Shown here in pieces: positions 1 to 9,500 of a DNA stretch of 64,000 nucleotides. Both the position numbers and the translations under genes were made by a program. Origin of the DNA: Acinetobacter sp. ANC 3813 (lineage in GTDB: Bacteria; Pseudomonadota; Gammaproteobacteria; Pseudomonadales; Moraxellaceae); assembly GCF_002135435.1 (NCBI RefSeq), contig NZ_NEGK01000008.1:124001-188000 (forward strand), given 5' to 3'. Below the pieces are notes generated by a model. It worked only from the letters and a program-made list of their open reading frames with translations, was not told the origin of the DNA and made no database searches. The first letter of the stretch is position 1. Each line of letters starts with the position of its first letter.

Positions 1-198
1 GGTGAATTCTGGCTCGGAGAAGTCCCGCGTATTGCGGTCAATTTACGCAAGATTGATATTCCGGCGTGGGTGCTTGAAGGCAATTATGAAGATGACGCTG
101 AGTTTCGGGAAAAATTTCAGCACTGGGTTGACCAGTTATGGAAAGAAAAAGATCAATTGATTAGCCAGATGAAAGCGCAATACACTGTCAAATCATAA
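1..198 (+). CDS. C-terminal end of a probable phospholipid/glycerol acyltransferase (5' end outside window)
   Basis: The frame is open from the first base to TAA at 196-198, giving the last 65 residues. The tail (FWLGEVPRIAV, then W-x4-W-x2-K-x3-I) resembles the C-terminal part of PlsC/YihG-like acyltransferases as found in Acinetobacter. The catalytic HX4D motif would lie upstream of the window, so the family call is tentative. The next gene starts 30 bases on in the same direction and may be cotranscribed. Confidence 0.5.
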   Translation, partial: GEFWLGEVPRIAVNLRKIDIPAWVLEGNYEDDAEFREKFQHWVDQLWKEKDQLISQMKAQYTVKS

Positions 199-228
199 GC
201 TCAACCCCATTAGGAAAAGTGAACGCAT

Positions 229-1287
229 ATGCCGCAAAACGACAGCGTTAAAAAGTCTAAATACCATCACTTAGACCCGAGCAGCCTATATTTCAAGCTG
301 TTTTTGGCCTATGACATTTTCATGGTCTTTATCATCATTTTTAACCTGTTCTGCTTAGGCATGAACCTTTTCCTGATGAGCAATATCGGGGAGTGGTTCT
401 TAAACAGTATTCACTTAGGCAATGTACTCAGCTTTTACCGTGAGTACTTGCACCCTTGGGTCATTACCACTGAAGCGTGGTTCATTATCTTTTTAATTGC
501 GGAATTAAGCATTCGCTGGATCATTGCCATTGTGCAAAAGCACCACCAGCGCTGGTTCTTCTTCCCGTTTATTCACTGGTATGAAATCGTCGCTATTATT
601 CCTTATTTACGTTTTTTACGTTTATTTCGCGCCGGCATTATCGCCTACCGCCTCTATGAAATGGGCTATCAGATCTTCCCAAAATCTTGGCAAAATAAAG
701 CGCTATTTTATTACCGTGTGGTAATGGAAGAACTTTCTGACCGTGTTGTAATCACTGTTTTAGATGGTTTAAAGCATGAGCTGAATACCAGCACTACCCA
801 TAAAGATTTAATCAGCAACGTAATCCAGCACCACCGTGAACTGTTTTCTCAAGTGCTGGCAGAAGTGCTGCAGGAAAATTTAAGTAAAGAACTGAAAGCT
901 GAGCGTGAACGGATTGCGGCCAGTGTCGGACAGATTGTCAATCAAGCGATTGAAGATACGCCTGAATTGACACAGCTGCTGCGTCTTATTCCGCTGGTTG
1001 GTGGACGTATCGAACAGCAGATTCAGAGCATCGGTCAGCGCCTTGGAGAAAATATTACTCATGGGCTGATTGATCCGCTCGCCTATCCTGCAGCGTCCAC
1101 ACACAAAAATCCAAACTTATATGCTGATATTGCACAGCGGATCAGCCGAATTGAAATTGAAAAAAATGAAAAATTGGATGAACTTGTCCGCTCTGCAGTA
1201 TTTGAAAGTTTAGATGCAGTACGTAAGCAAGTGAAGGTCAAACAGTGGCAGCAAATTTTGCAGGAACAGAATCAAGACAAAGAATAA
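229..1287 (+). CDS. Voltage-sensor-like (ion-transporter superfamily) membrane protein with helical C-terminal domain
   Basis: 352 residues. Hydrophobic segments lie at about residues 22-50, 80-103 and 113-146. The third runs from an S3-like stretch (WYEIVAIIPY) into an S4-like stretch with arginines every third residue (R128, R131, R134) and a further R141, as in voltage-sensor domains of cation channels. No following pore helices or selectivity filter are visible; residues from about 150 on are hydrophilic, helical and rich in E, Q and R. Homologues in Acinetobacter are commonly annotated as ion transporters, but no substrate or activity can be read from the sequence. Start ATG at 229. Confidence 0.6.
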   Translation: MPQNDSVKKSKYHHLDPSSLYFKLFLAYDIFMVFIIIFNLFCLGMNLFLMSNIGEWFLNSIHLGNVLSFYREYLHPWVITTEAWFIIFLIAELSIRWIIAIVQKHHQRWFFFPFIHWYEIVAIIPYLRFLRLFRAGIIAYRLYEMGYQIFPKSWQNKALFYYRVVMEELSDRVVITVLDGLKHELNTSTTHKDLISNVIQHHRELFSQVLAEVLQENLSKELKAERERIAASVGQIVNQAIEDTPELTQLLRLIPLVGGRIEQQIQSIGQRLGENITHGLIDPLAYPAASTHKNPNLYADIAQRISRIEIEKNEKLDELVRSAVFESLDAVRKQVKVKQWQQILQEQNQDKE

Positions 1288-1292
1288 GCAGC

Positions 1293-1353
1293 AGAGCAAA
1301 ATAATTGCTGTTCGCGCTAGAGAATTGAGTCAATTTGTTCTAGCATTTGCTCT
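1293..1353. other. Nested inverted repeats upstream of minC
   Basis: Three nested inverted repeats are visible: AGAGCAAA (1293-1300) with TTTGCTCT (1346-1353), GCTAGA (1316-1321) with TCTAGC (1339-1344), and AATTG (1323-1327) with CAATT (1331-1335). They can form one bulged hairpin ending about 57 bases before the minC start. It could separate the membrane-protein gene from the min operon or act as a leader structure. The T content after it is modest, so it is a weak intrinsic terminator at best. Confidence 0.45.
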
Positions 1354-1409
1354 ATTTACCAAACCGCTTCGGCATAAAACAAACAGCACAGAAGTACGAA
1401 GGAATAATT

Positions 1410-2138
1410 ATGGCTGATATACGGATAAAAGGCAGAATGGTCAATGCGATTCGCATTAGCCTCGATACGAATGATCATGATGCTATCCGCCAGCAACTCA
1501 CCCCTATGCTTCAAAAAGCTTTCCCGGCTGGCACACTGGCAGTCATTGAAAGCAGTGTAGATCAGGAGCTGATTGAACTGATTCAGCTTTTAAGTAGCTT
1601 AGACCTGCAGCCCATGGCTGTCACTGAAGGGCTGCTTGCAGCTCAAGCGCGTTCAATTCAATTCCCCGTTGTGCCTGCAGACCGTCAATTGCAGCAAGTG
1701 AAAGCAACCAAAGAACTGGCTGCTGTAGAAGCGGCGGCACCAGTTACAGCTGAAACTCAAACTGCAGCAGAACAGCCAGCGGCTGAGGCGCCTGCAGCGC
1801 AGCATTTGACGTCTTACCATAATGAAATTTTGCGTACAGGCCAATGTCTTGTGCAAAACAATGGGGACATTATCAGCACAGCGGGCATTAACAGCGGTTC
1901 AGAAGTGATTGCATCAGGAAATATACATATTTACGGCATTGCCCGTGGTAGAGTCATTGCCGGCGCTGGAGGCAATACCGCAGCGCGTATTTTCTGCCAC
2001 TCTTTAGAGGCAGAATTGGTCTCAATTGCGGGAACTTATTGCGTTGCGGATGACATTCCGCAGCATATGGCAAAACAGCCTGTGCATATTTATTTAAATG
2101 ATCAGCAAGAGCTTGTATTTGAAGCTTTGCAATTTTAA
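1410..2138 (+). CDS. minC: Septum site-determining protein MinC
   Basis: 242 residues. MinC is the FtsZ-antagonising half of the Min system; carried to the membrane at the poles by MinD, it blocks off-centre septa. The N-terminal domain (about 1-100) leads into an Ala/Glu/Pro/Gln-rich linker (about 105-135) and a C-terminal beta-helical domain with Gly-rich turns (about 145-242) that dimerises and binds MinD. The ATG at 1410 follows an AAGGA ribosome site. An in-frame start at 1347 would add 21 residues with no family match. First gene of minCDE. Confidence 0.95.
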   Translation: MADIRIKGRMVNAIRISLDTNDHDAIRQQLTPMLQKAFPAGTLAVIESSVDQELIELIQLLSSLDLQPMAVTEGLLAAQARSIQFPVVPADRQLQQVKATKELAAVEAAAPVTAETQTAAEQPAAEAPAAQHLTSYHNEILRTGQCLVQNNGDIISTAGINSGSEVIASGNIHIYGIARGRVIAGAGGNTAARIFCHSLEAELVSIAGTYCVADDIPQHMAKQPVHIYLNDQQELVFEALQF

Positions 2139-2203
2139 TGTATAAATAAACACCAAAAACCCCTATTCATATAAGGGGATTTACCATAACAGGAGTGGAT
2201 TCG

Positions 2204-3016
2204 GTGGCGAAAATTGTTGTCGTAACATCAGGCAAAGGCGGCGTAGGCAAAACTACGACAAGCGCATCTTTTGCAACAGGTTTAGCCCTACGCGGTCACA
2301 AAACTGTTGTTATCGATTTTGACGTAGGCTTACGTAACCTTGACCTTATTATGGGTTGTGAGCGCCGCGTAGTTTATGATTTTGTAAACGTTTTAAATAA
2401 TGAAGCGCGTCTGCAGCAAGCGCTCATCCGCGATAAAGATATTGAAAACCTCTATATTTTGCCTGCTTCTCAAACACGCGATAAAGACGCATTGACTGAT
2501 GACGGCGTAGCGCGTGTGATGGATGAGCTTTCACAAGAGTTTGACTACATTATCTGCGACTCGCCTGCCGGCATTGAACGCGGTGCGATTTTAGCGATGT
2601 ACCACGCAGATGAAGCGATCATCGTAACCAACCCTGAAATTTCTTCAGTGCGTGACTCAGACCGCATCATTGGCATGCTGGACAGCAAAACTAAAAAAGT
2701 TGAACAGAACGAAGGCCGTATCCGCAAACACTTGTGCATCACGCGCTTCAACCCTGAACGTGCTGATAAGCAAGAAATGCTGACGATTGACGACATTTCA
2801 AAAGATATTTTACGCGTACCGACTTTAGGTGTTATTCCTGAGTGCAAGAGCGTCCTTCAAGCATCAAACGAAGGTAAGCCTGTAATTCTGTATACAGAAA
2901 CTGCAGCTGGTGAAGCCTATGATGACCTTGTTGCCCGCTTCCTTGGCGAAGAACGCCCTTACCGTCATATTACGGTAAAACCTAAAGGCTGGTTAGCACG
3001 ATTATTTGGAGCGTAA
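2204..3016 (+). CDS. minD: Septum site-determining ATPase MinD
   Basis: 270 residues. This membrane-cycling ParA/MinD ATPase recruits MinC and is released from membrane by MinE. The deviant Walker A motif GKGGVGKT lies at residues 10-17, with signature lysine K11 and K16. The C-terminal amphipathic membrane-targeting helix ends WLARLFGA. GTG at 2204 lies 8 bases after AGGAG and gives the usual MAKIVVV N-terminus; the GTG at 2195 overlaps the ribosome site. One base separates its stop from minE. Confidence 0.97.
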   Translation: MAKIVVVTSGKGGVGKTTTSASFATGLALRGHKTVVIDFDVGLRNLDLIMGCERRVVYDFVNVLNNEARLQQALIRDKDIENLYILPASQTRDKDALTDDGVARVMDELSQEFDYIICDSPAGIERGAILAMYHADEAIIVTNPEISSVRDSDRIIGMLDSKTKKVEQNEGRIRKHLCITRFNPERADKQEMLTIDDISKDILRVPTLGVIPECKSVLQASNEGKPVILYTETAAGEAYDDLVARFLGEERPYRHITVKPKGWLARLFGA

Positions 3017-3017
3017 A

Positions 3018-3290
3018 ATGGCAGGATTCTGGAGTAAACTTTTCAGCAGTGATGACAAGCCTTCTAGCGCGCAAACTGCGAAAGACCGTTTAAAAGTAAT
3101 TGTAGCATCTGAGCAAGGTTTAGGCCGCCGCTTAAGCCAAGAAAAAATTGAACAGATGAAGAAAGAGATCATGCAAGTGGTGAACCGCTATGTCAGCGGC
3201 GTGGATGAAGAACACATTCAAATGTCTGTTCGTTCTGAAGCCAACATTGAAATGCTCGAAATGAATATCAATTTGCCTGAAGAGCGTTAA
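3018..3290 (+). CDS. minE: Cell division topological specificity factor MinE
   Basis: 90 residues, the usual length. MinE stimulates MinD ATPase and drives the pole-to-pole oscillation that leaves midcell free for FtsZ. The N-terminal amphipathic segment (MAGFWSKLFSS) is followed by the MinD-contact region near residues 15-30 and the C-terminal dimerisation domain. ATG at 3018 is one base after the minD stop, with GGAG just upstream, indicating tight cotranslation with minD. Confidence 0.97.
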   Translation: MAGFWSKLFSSDDKPSSAQTAKDRLKVIVASEQGLGRRLSQEKIEQMKKEIMQVVNRYVSGVDEEHIQMSVRSEANIEMLEMNINLPEER

Positions 3291-3308
3291 TCTGATTTCT
3301 GATTAGTC

Positions 3309-3439
3309 AAGCAAATTGATTCAAGGCAAAATGTGCGCCGGAGCAAAGCATTGCTTGGTTCCGGCGCAAGACGAGAAGCTTTGCTTCGAAGTGCCTTAAG
3401 GCTTTGCTGCTTGTGCACTCAAATTTGCTTTTTTATTTT
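3309..3439 (+). ncRNA. Possible branched RNA structure or complex terminator after minE
   Basis: AAGCAAATTGA (3309-3319) pairs with TCAAATTTGCTT (3419-3430) apart from one bulged A. Inside this closing stem are GCGCCGGA/TCCGGCGC (3335-3342 with 3360-3367), GAAGC-TTT-GCTTC (3375-3387) and the palindrome GCCTTAAGGC (3393-3402). The closing stem runs directly into T6-A-T4 (3429-3439). AGCAAAGC (3342-3349) can also pair with either of two GCTTTGCT copies (3378-3385, 3401-3408), so competing folds exist. It may be the min terminator, an attenuator for the gene starting at 3464, or a repeat element. Confidence 0.4.
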
Positions 3440-3463
3440 CAAAAGAATACCAAGGAGATTGCG

Positions 3464-3751
3464 ATGGCATTATCTCAACCGGCGACGTTTAACGAAGAAT
3501 GGTCTGATGAGCGTGTATTTGCCTACTTGAATCAGCTGCCTCCTGAAGGCGTAAATGGTGATTTTCATGTGCTTTACCATGCGTTCAAACACATGCGCCC
3601 TAATGATTATGAGCGCCTGCTGACCCAATTCAAAGCTGATGGCCGCGATGTCAATGCAACAAATCCTGAAGGTCAGCGTATTCACGATGTGATTGCGCAA
3701 TACCCGCGTCAAAGCGAAGGCTTCTTAGAAGTTTTGGCTAAATTTGCTTGA
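3464..3751 (+). CDS. PA4642-family protein of unknown function
   Basis: 95 residues. I recognise it as the small conserved PA4642 family of pseudomonads and Acinetobacter; its function is unknown. It is soluble, with no signal peptide or membrane segment. The central region (HVLYHAFKHMRPNDYERLL, then an NATNPEGQ motif) looks alpha-helical. ATG at 3464 is preceded by AAGGAG at 3452-3457. It follows minE in the same direction across a structured 173-base gap. Confidence 0.8.
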   Translation: MALSQPATFNEEWSDERVFAYLNQLPPEGVNGDFHVLYHAFKHMRPNDYERLLTQFKADGRDVNATNPEGQRIHDVIAQYPRQSEGFLEVLAKFA

Positions 3752-3770
3752 TCGCTTGATTGCTATAAAA

Positions 3771-3796
3771 ATGCCTGCTGATGCAGGCATTTTTTT
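3771..3796 (+). terminator. Intrinsic terminator after the PA4642-family gene
   Basis: ATGCCTGC (3771-3778) and GCAGGCAT (3783-3790) form an 8-bp stem with a 4-base loop, followed by a T6 run. An A-rich left flank may allow it to work towards the minus strand as well, for the convergent AEC gene. Confidence 0.9.
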
Positions 3797-3823
3797 GCTT
3801 GAGTTTCAGCAATCAAGTTGAGA

Positions 3824-4738
3824 TTAAAAAAGCAGCCACATCAGCAATGGAAAACTGACAGTAAAACATAAGGTTTGCAGACTGATTACTCCTGCCATCA
3901 ATTGACTGTCACCCTGAAAATAGCGGGTCAAAATATAGGATGCAGAGGCGGTTGGCAAAGCAAAAAAAGTCACCACTAGCGCGCTTTGCAGCGGGTCTAA
4001 AGAAAGTAGCGCACTGACGGCAAAGGCGAAGCATGGCATCAGCAGCAAGCGGCCTGCTGTATTCCATGACAGACGGGCTAAATCATAGCGCAGCTGACCA
4101 AATTGCAAGGCAGCGCCCACAGATAGCAAGCCTAATGGCAGGCTCATCGCTGCTAAAATTTTCAGCAGAGACTGCATGCCACTGAATAAGCTTAGGCCTG
4201 AAAGATTAAACAGTACGCCAACCACACAGCCTAAAATTAACGGGTTTTTCAGAATAGACTGCACCGTATTCAGGCCTTGTCCACGCTGCACCTGCGCAAA
4301 AGACATCACTGACAAAACGTTCACAACAGGTATCGCAATTGCGATCAGCATGGCAAACTGCTGCATGCCTGCTGGACCATAGAGTGTTCCCATCAGCGCA
4401 AGGCCAATATAGGTATTAAAACGGACGTGGCTTTGCAGATAAACCCCAAAACGCGCTGGCGGAATACGATAAATTCGCTTCAACAGCCATAAAATTGCAC
4501 TGGCAAACAAAACTGTAATAAAAAAGGCCAAAAGCAGCTGAATAATTTTCTGCAAATCCAGCTGCACATCAGCCAGATTGGTAAACAGTAACACTGGGAA
4601 CAAAATATAGTAGTTCAGCTTTTCAGAATTAACCCAAAACTCATTTTGTACAAACTGCTTCCGTTTCAGCACATAGCCCATTGCAATCAAAATCATCAGC
4701 GGGAATAAAGCCATGAAGACAGTCATCATCTCTTCCAT
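3824..4738 (-). CDS. AEC family (auxin efflux carrier-type) transporter
   Basis: About 304 residues, hydrophobic throughout, with around ten membrane helices in two halves joined by a short polar middle, as in the AEC family of organic-acid/amino-acid exporters. Substrate unknown. It is transcribed away from a LysR gene, which probably controls it. ATG at 4738 is chosen; an in-frame GTG at 4744 and ATGs at 4729 and 4726 are possible, and none has a convincing ribosome site except a GGAAGAG just before the inner pair. Confidence 0.8.
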   Translation of the reverse strand: MEEMMTVFMALFPLMILIAMGYVLKRKQFVQNEFWVNSEKLNYYILFPVLLFTNLADVQLDLQKIIQLLLAFFITVLFASAILWLLKRIYRIPPARFGVYLQSHVRFNTYIGLALMGTLYGPAGMQQFAMLIAIAIPVVNVLSVMSFAQVQRGQGLNTVQSILKNPLILGCVVGVLFNLSGLSLFSGMQSLLKILAAMSLPLGLLSVGAALQFGQLRYDLARLSWNTAGRLLLMPCFAFAVSALLSLDPLQSALVVTFFALPTASASYILTRYFQGDSQLMAGVISLQTLCFTVSFPLLMWLLF

Positions 4739-4806
4739 GCACACACATCGTGTACTTTCACAGTAATTCAGCGCACAATATAATCCTCATTCATATTCAT
4801 ATCAAA

Positions 4807-4822
4807 ATGAGTAAATACTCAT
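4807..4822. promoter_or_regulatory. Palindromic operator candidate between AEC transporter and LysR genes
   Basis: ATGAGTA-AA-TACTCAT is a perfect 7-bp inverted repeat 19 bases before the LysR start codon. A further half-site CTCATT lies at 4786-4791. The position suits an autoregulatory LysR-type site controlling both divergent genes; binding is inferred. Confidence 0.5.
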
Positions 4823-4841
4823 AATATTAAACAACTGAACC

Positions 4842-5729
4842 ATGACCCTGACTCAACTTGAAATTTTTATTTTAGTCGCTGAATATCAAAGCTTTACTGC
4901 AGCCGCGAAAGAGCTGGGCATTACTCAGTCGGCCGCATCGCATGCCGTAAAATCATTGGAAAAGGATTGGGATGTTCATCTGTTGATTCGTGAACAGCAT
5001 CAGATTGAACTGACTCATATCGGCCGCCAGCTGCTATCGCATGCGAAAGAAATGCTCAATACTGCGCAAATTATGCAGCAGGAAATTAATGCCTCACACG
5101 GCATTCAGCAAGGCACGCTGCGGATCGGTTCTTTTGGGGCTTCTTCATCCATTCATCTCCTGCCTGAATTATTAAATGCCTACCGCCAGCGCTATCCGAA
5201 TATTGAAATTTTTGTTGAAGAAGGCACTGATCATGATGTTTCGCAGTGGATTCATGAACGGCAAGTTGACATCGGTTTTGCTGTCCTGCCCCGCACTGAT
5301 TTAGATACCTATCCCTTGCTGCAGGACATTTTTATTGCGCTAATTCCAAAATCTTATCCTGTAGCGCAGCAAAGCGCTTTAAATATACAAGACTTGCAGG
5401 ATTATCCATTTATTATGACCAAGGCCGGCAGCCAGACGCATGTCGAGCGCCTGCTCAAGCAGTACCAGATTCAGCCAAAAATCATGTATCAAATGTCGCA
5501 ACTACTGACGATTTTAAATATGGTCAATCTGCAGGAAGGCATTGCCATTGTTGCGGATATGTCGATGACTGCTGACCTGCTGCAGCTGCACCCAAATGTC
5601 ATTAAGCGTCCGCTGCTGCCAAATACGCAGCGTCAGATTGGGCTTGCAATAAAAGATGCCAACTCCGCCAGCCCAGCGGTTAAAGCATTTATTCAACTGG
5701 CACAGCAAATGTTTTATTTTCCTCAATAG
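4842..5729 (+). CDS. LysR family transcriptional regulator
   Basis: 295 residues, standard for the family. N-terminal winged helix-turn-helix (about 1-60, with the recognition region FTAAAKELGITQSAASHAVK) is joined by a linker helix to a periplasmic-binding-protein-like effector domain (about 88-290). It is divergent from the AEC transporter gene with 103 bases between start codons, the common arrangement for a LysR protein that controls its neighbour and itself. The effector cannot be deduced. Confidence 0.9.
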   Translation: MTLTQLEIFILVAEYQSFTAAAKELGITQSAASHAVKSLEKDWDVHLLIREQHQIELTHIGRQLLSHAKEMLNTAQIMQQEINASHGIQQGTLRIGSFGASSSIHLLPELLNAYRQRYPNIEIFVEEGTDHDVSQWIHERQVDIGFAVLPRTDLDTYPLLQDIFIALIPKSYPVAQQSALNIQDLQDYPFIMTKAGSQTHVERLLKQYQIQPKIMYQMSQLLTILNMVNLQEGIAIVADMSMTADLLQLHPNVIKRPLLPNTQRQIGLAIKDANSASPAVKAFIQLAQQMFYFPQ

Positions 5730-5813
5730 CCGATTCTATGTGCACTTCTTTACCCTTCCAAAAGAATGAATCAACATAAAAACAGCTCACATCTTTTTTA
5801 AATCTAATAGTAT

Positions 5814-5879
5814 TCAATTGATTAACATTGAATGAATGAAATAAATTGCTGTATAAATCAATACAATGAATCATTCATC
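5814..5879. promoter_or_regulatory. AT-rich inverted repeats upstream of the DUF4234 gene
   Basis: Within the 200-base gap are TTCAAT (5814-5819) with ATTGAA (5828-5833), and the perfect palindrome ATGAAT-C-ATTCAT (5867-5879), ending 50 bases before the next start. They may be operator sites. No linked regulator is obvious apart from the LysR gene upstream. Confidence 0.3.
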
Positions 5880-5929
5880 GCACCATATCAAAATAAATTA
5901 GCTTACTAAAATTCAACTCAGCAAGAATA

Positions 5930-6484
5930 ATGACTATGACAACCTTACAAACAGACCTGCCTCCGCATGAGGCTCAGACCATTTATGCGCATGTAGAAGA
6001 ACAGCGCATCATTAGCTTGAACAGATTTATCTTTTTATCAATCATCTCTTTCGGTCTTTATCCTATTTGGTGGATGTTTGAAGCATGGCGCTTCTTTATG
6101 CAAAAAGATCAGCTGAATATAATGCCTGCAGCACGCGCCATATTTGCCATATTTTTCATCTACCTACTCTTCAACCATATTCAGAATTATGCCGAAGCGC
6201 AGGGCTATCAGAAAAAATTTTCCTCAGTGCTGATGTGCATAGGCTATATTGGCGGGTCACTGCTGGCTCAGCTGCCTGATCCTTACTGGCTTATTTCAGT
6301 CGCGGCATTTGCCTTCTTAATCCCGGCATTCCAAGCGCTGAATTATGCCAAACAAAATACGCAAGGTTTAAAGATCAAGCATATGCAGAATTTCAGCATG
6401 CCTCAGTGGATTCTGATTATCATCTGCGCAATATTTTGGCTGCTGATTCTCGCGGCCCTATTTATATTAGAAACGCCGCAATAA
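5930..6484 (+). CDS. DUF4234-type integral membrane protein
   Basis: 184 residues. A short polar N-terminus is followed by about four membrane helices. The first contains ISFGLYPIWW, the FGxYxxxW signature I associate with DUF4234, and is followed by a charged segment. Function unknown. Two start codons (5930 and 5936) lie two codons apart. It is convergent with ftsK; the stop codon lies in a strong hairpin. Confidence 0.6.
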   Translation: MTMTTLQTDLPPHEAQTIYAHVEEQRIISLNRFIFLSIISFGLYPIWWMFEAWRFFMQKDQLNIMPAARAIFAIFFIYLLFNHIQNYAEAQGYQKKFSSVLMCIGYIGGSLLAQLPDPYWLISVAAFAFLIPAFQALNYAKQNTQGLKIKHMQNFSMPQWILIIICAIFWLLILAALFILETPQ

Positions 6485-6504
6485 GCAGAACTCATTGCGG
6501 CGTT
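6472..6504. terminator. Hairpin between convergent DUF4234 and ftsK genes
   Basis: AACGCCGCAAT (6472-6482) pairs perfectly with ATTGCGGCGTT (6494-6504); the loop is 11 bases and the stop codon of the upstream gene (6482-6484) overlaps it. There is no long T run on either side. A second hairpin, GCACAAT/ATTGTGC, lies at 6526-6543. Together they probably separate the two converging transcripts. Confidence 0.5.
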
Positions 6505-6552
6505 ATGATGACTAAAGCTTGTGCCGCACAATCATCATTGTGCAGATGGCAT

Positions 6553-9500
6553 TTAGACTAAGATTTCGCGCTTACCGTTCGCCCCCATTGAGCTGACAAT
6601 GCCGTTTTCTTCCATCTGGTCGATAATGCGGGCGGCACGGTTATAGCCTAAACTGAATTTACGCTGTAATGAAGATGTTGACGCCTTACGGGTTTCCAGA
6701 ACAAAGGAAACGCATTGATCATATAGCGCATCGCGGTCTGAACCGCCATCACCATCTTCAAAGCCGCGAGAAGTCGGTTCTTCATCAAATGGCGTCAATA
6801 TTTCATCAACATAGTTCGGATCGCCACGCTCACGCCATGCATCACAAATCCGGTTCACTTCGTCGTCCGAAATAAAGGCGCCATGCACACGTTCTGGCTC
6901 AATCTTACCAGGGCCAAGGAACAGCATGTCACCATGCCCCAGCATGTCTTCTGCACCGCCCGCATCCAAAATGGTCCGCGAGTCAATTTTTGAGTTCACA
7001 CGCAGCGCAACGCGGGTTGGAATATTGGCTTTAATCAAACCTGTAATCACATCCACCGATGGACGCTGAGTTGCCAGCAGCAAGTGAATGCCCGCTGCAC
7101 GTGATTTTTGCGCTAAACGGGTAATCATTTCTTCTGCTTTTTTACCCACCTGCATAATCATGTCCGCGAACTCATCCGCCACAATCACAATGGATGGCAA
7201 TGGCTCTAAGCGCGGTGCACGCTCACCCGCTACAGAATCACTGGCTTTCCATGTTGGGTCAATTAAATCTTCGCCATTGGCCAGCGCTTCTTCAACCTTG
7301 CGGTTATAGTCAGCCAATTTACGGATTTTTAAGAAAGACATCAGCTTATAGCGGCGTTCCATTTCATTCACACACCAGTTCAATGCGCTCACCGCATCTT
7401 TCATGTCAGTCACGACTGGTGTTAACAAATGCGGAATATCATTATAGTTCGCCAATTCCAGCTGTTTCGGGTCAATCATAATTAAACGCAGCTGATCAGG
7501 CGTGTATTTCAGCAGCATAGATAGAATCATTGAGTTCACGGCGACTGACTTACCTGAACCTGTGGTCCCTGCCACCAGCATATGTGGCGCTTTGCCCAAG
7601 TCCGTAATCACTGGATTACCTGAAATGTCCTTGCCCATCGCCATCGACAGCAGTCCCGCAGGATCACGGTATGCAGGTGTTTCCAGCAATTCAATCAGTC
7701 GCACCATTTCACGCGCGCTGTTTGGCACTTCAATGCCAATATAGGGCTTGCCCGGAATAACTTCGACCACACGCACGGAAGCCATAGACATCGAACGCGC
7801 TAAATCTTTAGAAATGTTAGTGACTTTTGATGCTTTCACACCCGGCGCCAAATCTAATTCAAAACGGGTAACAACTGGACCCGGCTGCGCTTCCATCACT
7901 TTGGCTTTGACATTGAATTCCTGCAGCTTAATTTCCAGCAGTTCAGATAAACGCGCCAGCTGTTCCGCAGTGAAGTTCACTTTTTTATTTGGGTCAACGC
8001 GATCCAGCAATTCCCAACCCGGTAAAGTCGGCAAATCTAAACGCTTTTTTGCCACCTGCATAGAACGTGACATTGGACGCCCCATGGCATCGGTCAGCGG
8101 TGCATCCAGATCAAAATCATCTTCTTCATCAAATGGTTCATCAGCAGGCTTGCCGGCAGTGTCCTGCCATGCATCGCGGAAAGCATCTTTGTTGGATGAA
8201 ATTAAGTTTTTTTCATCCTCAGACACGTAAGTATCCGCTACAGCGGCTGGCTGGCTGAAATTGGTTTGAATCTCCGCTTTGACAAAAGGTGAAGATTGCG
8301 CGTAACTGCTCGCAGTTCTCGGCGCGGCTTCTGATACTTCAGTCTCATCCACCAGCAAATCATCCAGATCATCAAAATCTGCAGCCAAGCCAGTTTTAGG
8401 GATAGCAGCTGGAACTGCTGCTGCCACAGGCACTGCAGCAGCCGAAACCGCAGGTATAGCCTCTTCTACAATATGCAATGCTGAAGCAGCTGCTGGGGAA
8501 GGTTCAGCTGTATGACTGAATGGCGTGTGCACATCTGTCGCTGTCTTGCTGTTTGGCACAGCCGCCAGCAGTTCATCAAATATCTCGTCATCATCCCAGT
8601 CCACACTCTTAGCTTTCGGCTGTTGTTCAGCTGAAATACCTGACTGCGGATGCACCACATGCTGAAAATGTCCAGCAGGATTGCTGGGCTGATCTTCTTC
8701 CGCCGCTTTCAGCAAGGCATCAATATCCTGTGTATGACGCTGATCTTCATTGGAATTCAGCGCGCGCCATACTTCACCTGTTGCAACAACACGCTGGCTG
8801 TCCTGCTCAAGGCGGTGCGCTTTTTCTAAGGTGCGCTCAAATTCATCGTCATTTTCATCAAACGGTGCAGGCCCGGCATCTTGCGCAGACATCCACTCTT
8901 TATGCGCAATATCGTCAAATAGCCGCTCAGCTGCACGGTCACGGACAGCAGGATCAATCGCCACTTCATGATGTTCTGGCGCAGGTGTTACTGCCGCAGC
9001 TTTTGCAGATGCCGACCCAGTTTCCTTTTTAATATGCGGTGCAGTACGGTCAAAAGCAGCTTCTGATTCTGGCACATTGCGGTAAAACAAATCCTGCAGA
9101 TACGCTGGCGCAGCTTTTAAGGTGGCCCATGTACGGTTCCACTTAATACCAAAAGCCAATGTCAGCAGTAAAATCAAGAATGCCAGCAATACAGGGACGG
9201 CCCCATATACGGTCAGCAGATTTTCAAAACTGCCGCCCAGCTCATAGCCGATAATGCCGCCTGACGAGTTATCCAAAGTATCTGCCGGAACATTCCACAG
9301 CAAATACAGCAGGCTTGCGCTGGCCAATAAAATAAAGAATTGCGCCGCATAGCGAAAAGGACGGTTTAGAAAACTGTGCGGCCACCACACTTGTATCGCC
9401 TCAGCGAACAAATACATCGGAATCAGCAGGCTAGCCCAGCCTAAAAAACCGAACAGCAAATCTGCAATCCAAGCGCCAGCCACACCGCTTGCATTTGACA

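Noticed and set aside
3333..3530. Plus-strand frame over the minE-PA4642 gap
   Set aside because: It reads through the hairpin region and overlaps the well-supported gene starting at 3464; its apparent Leu/Ser repeats come from the repeated GCTTTGCT units.
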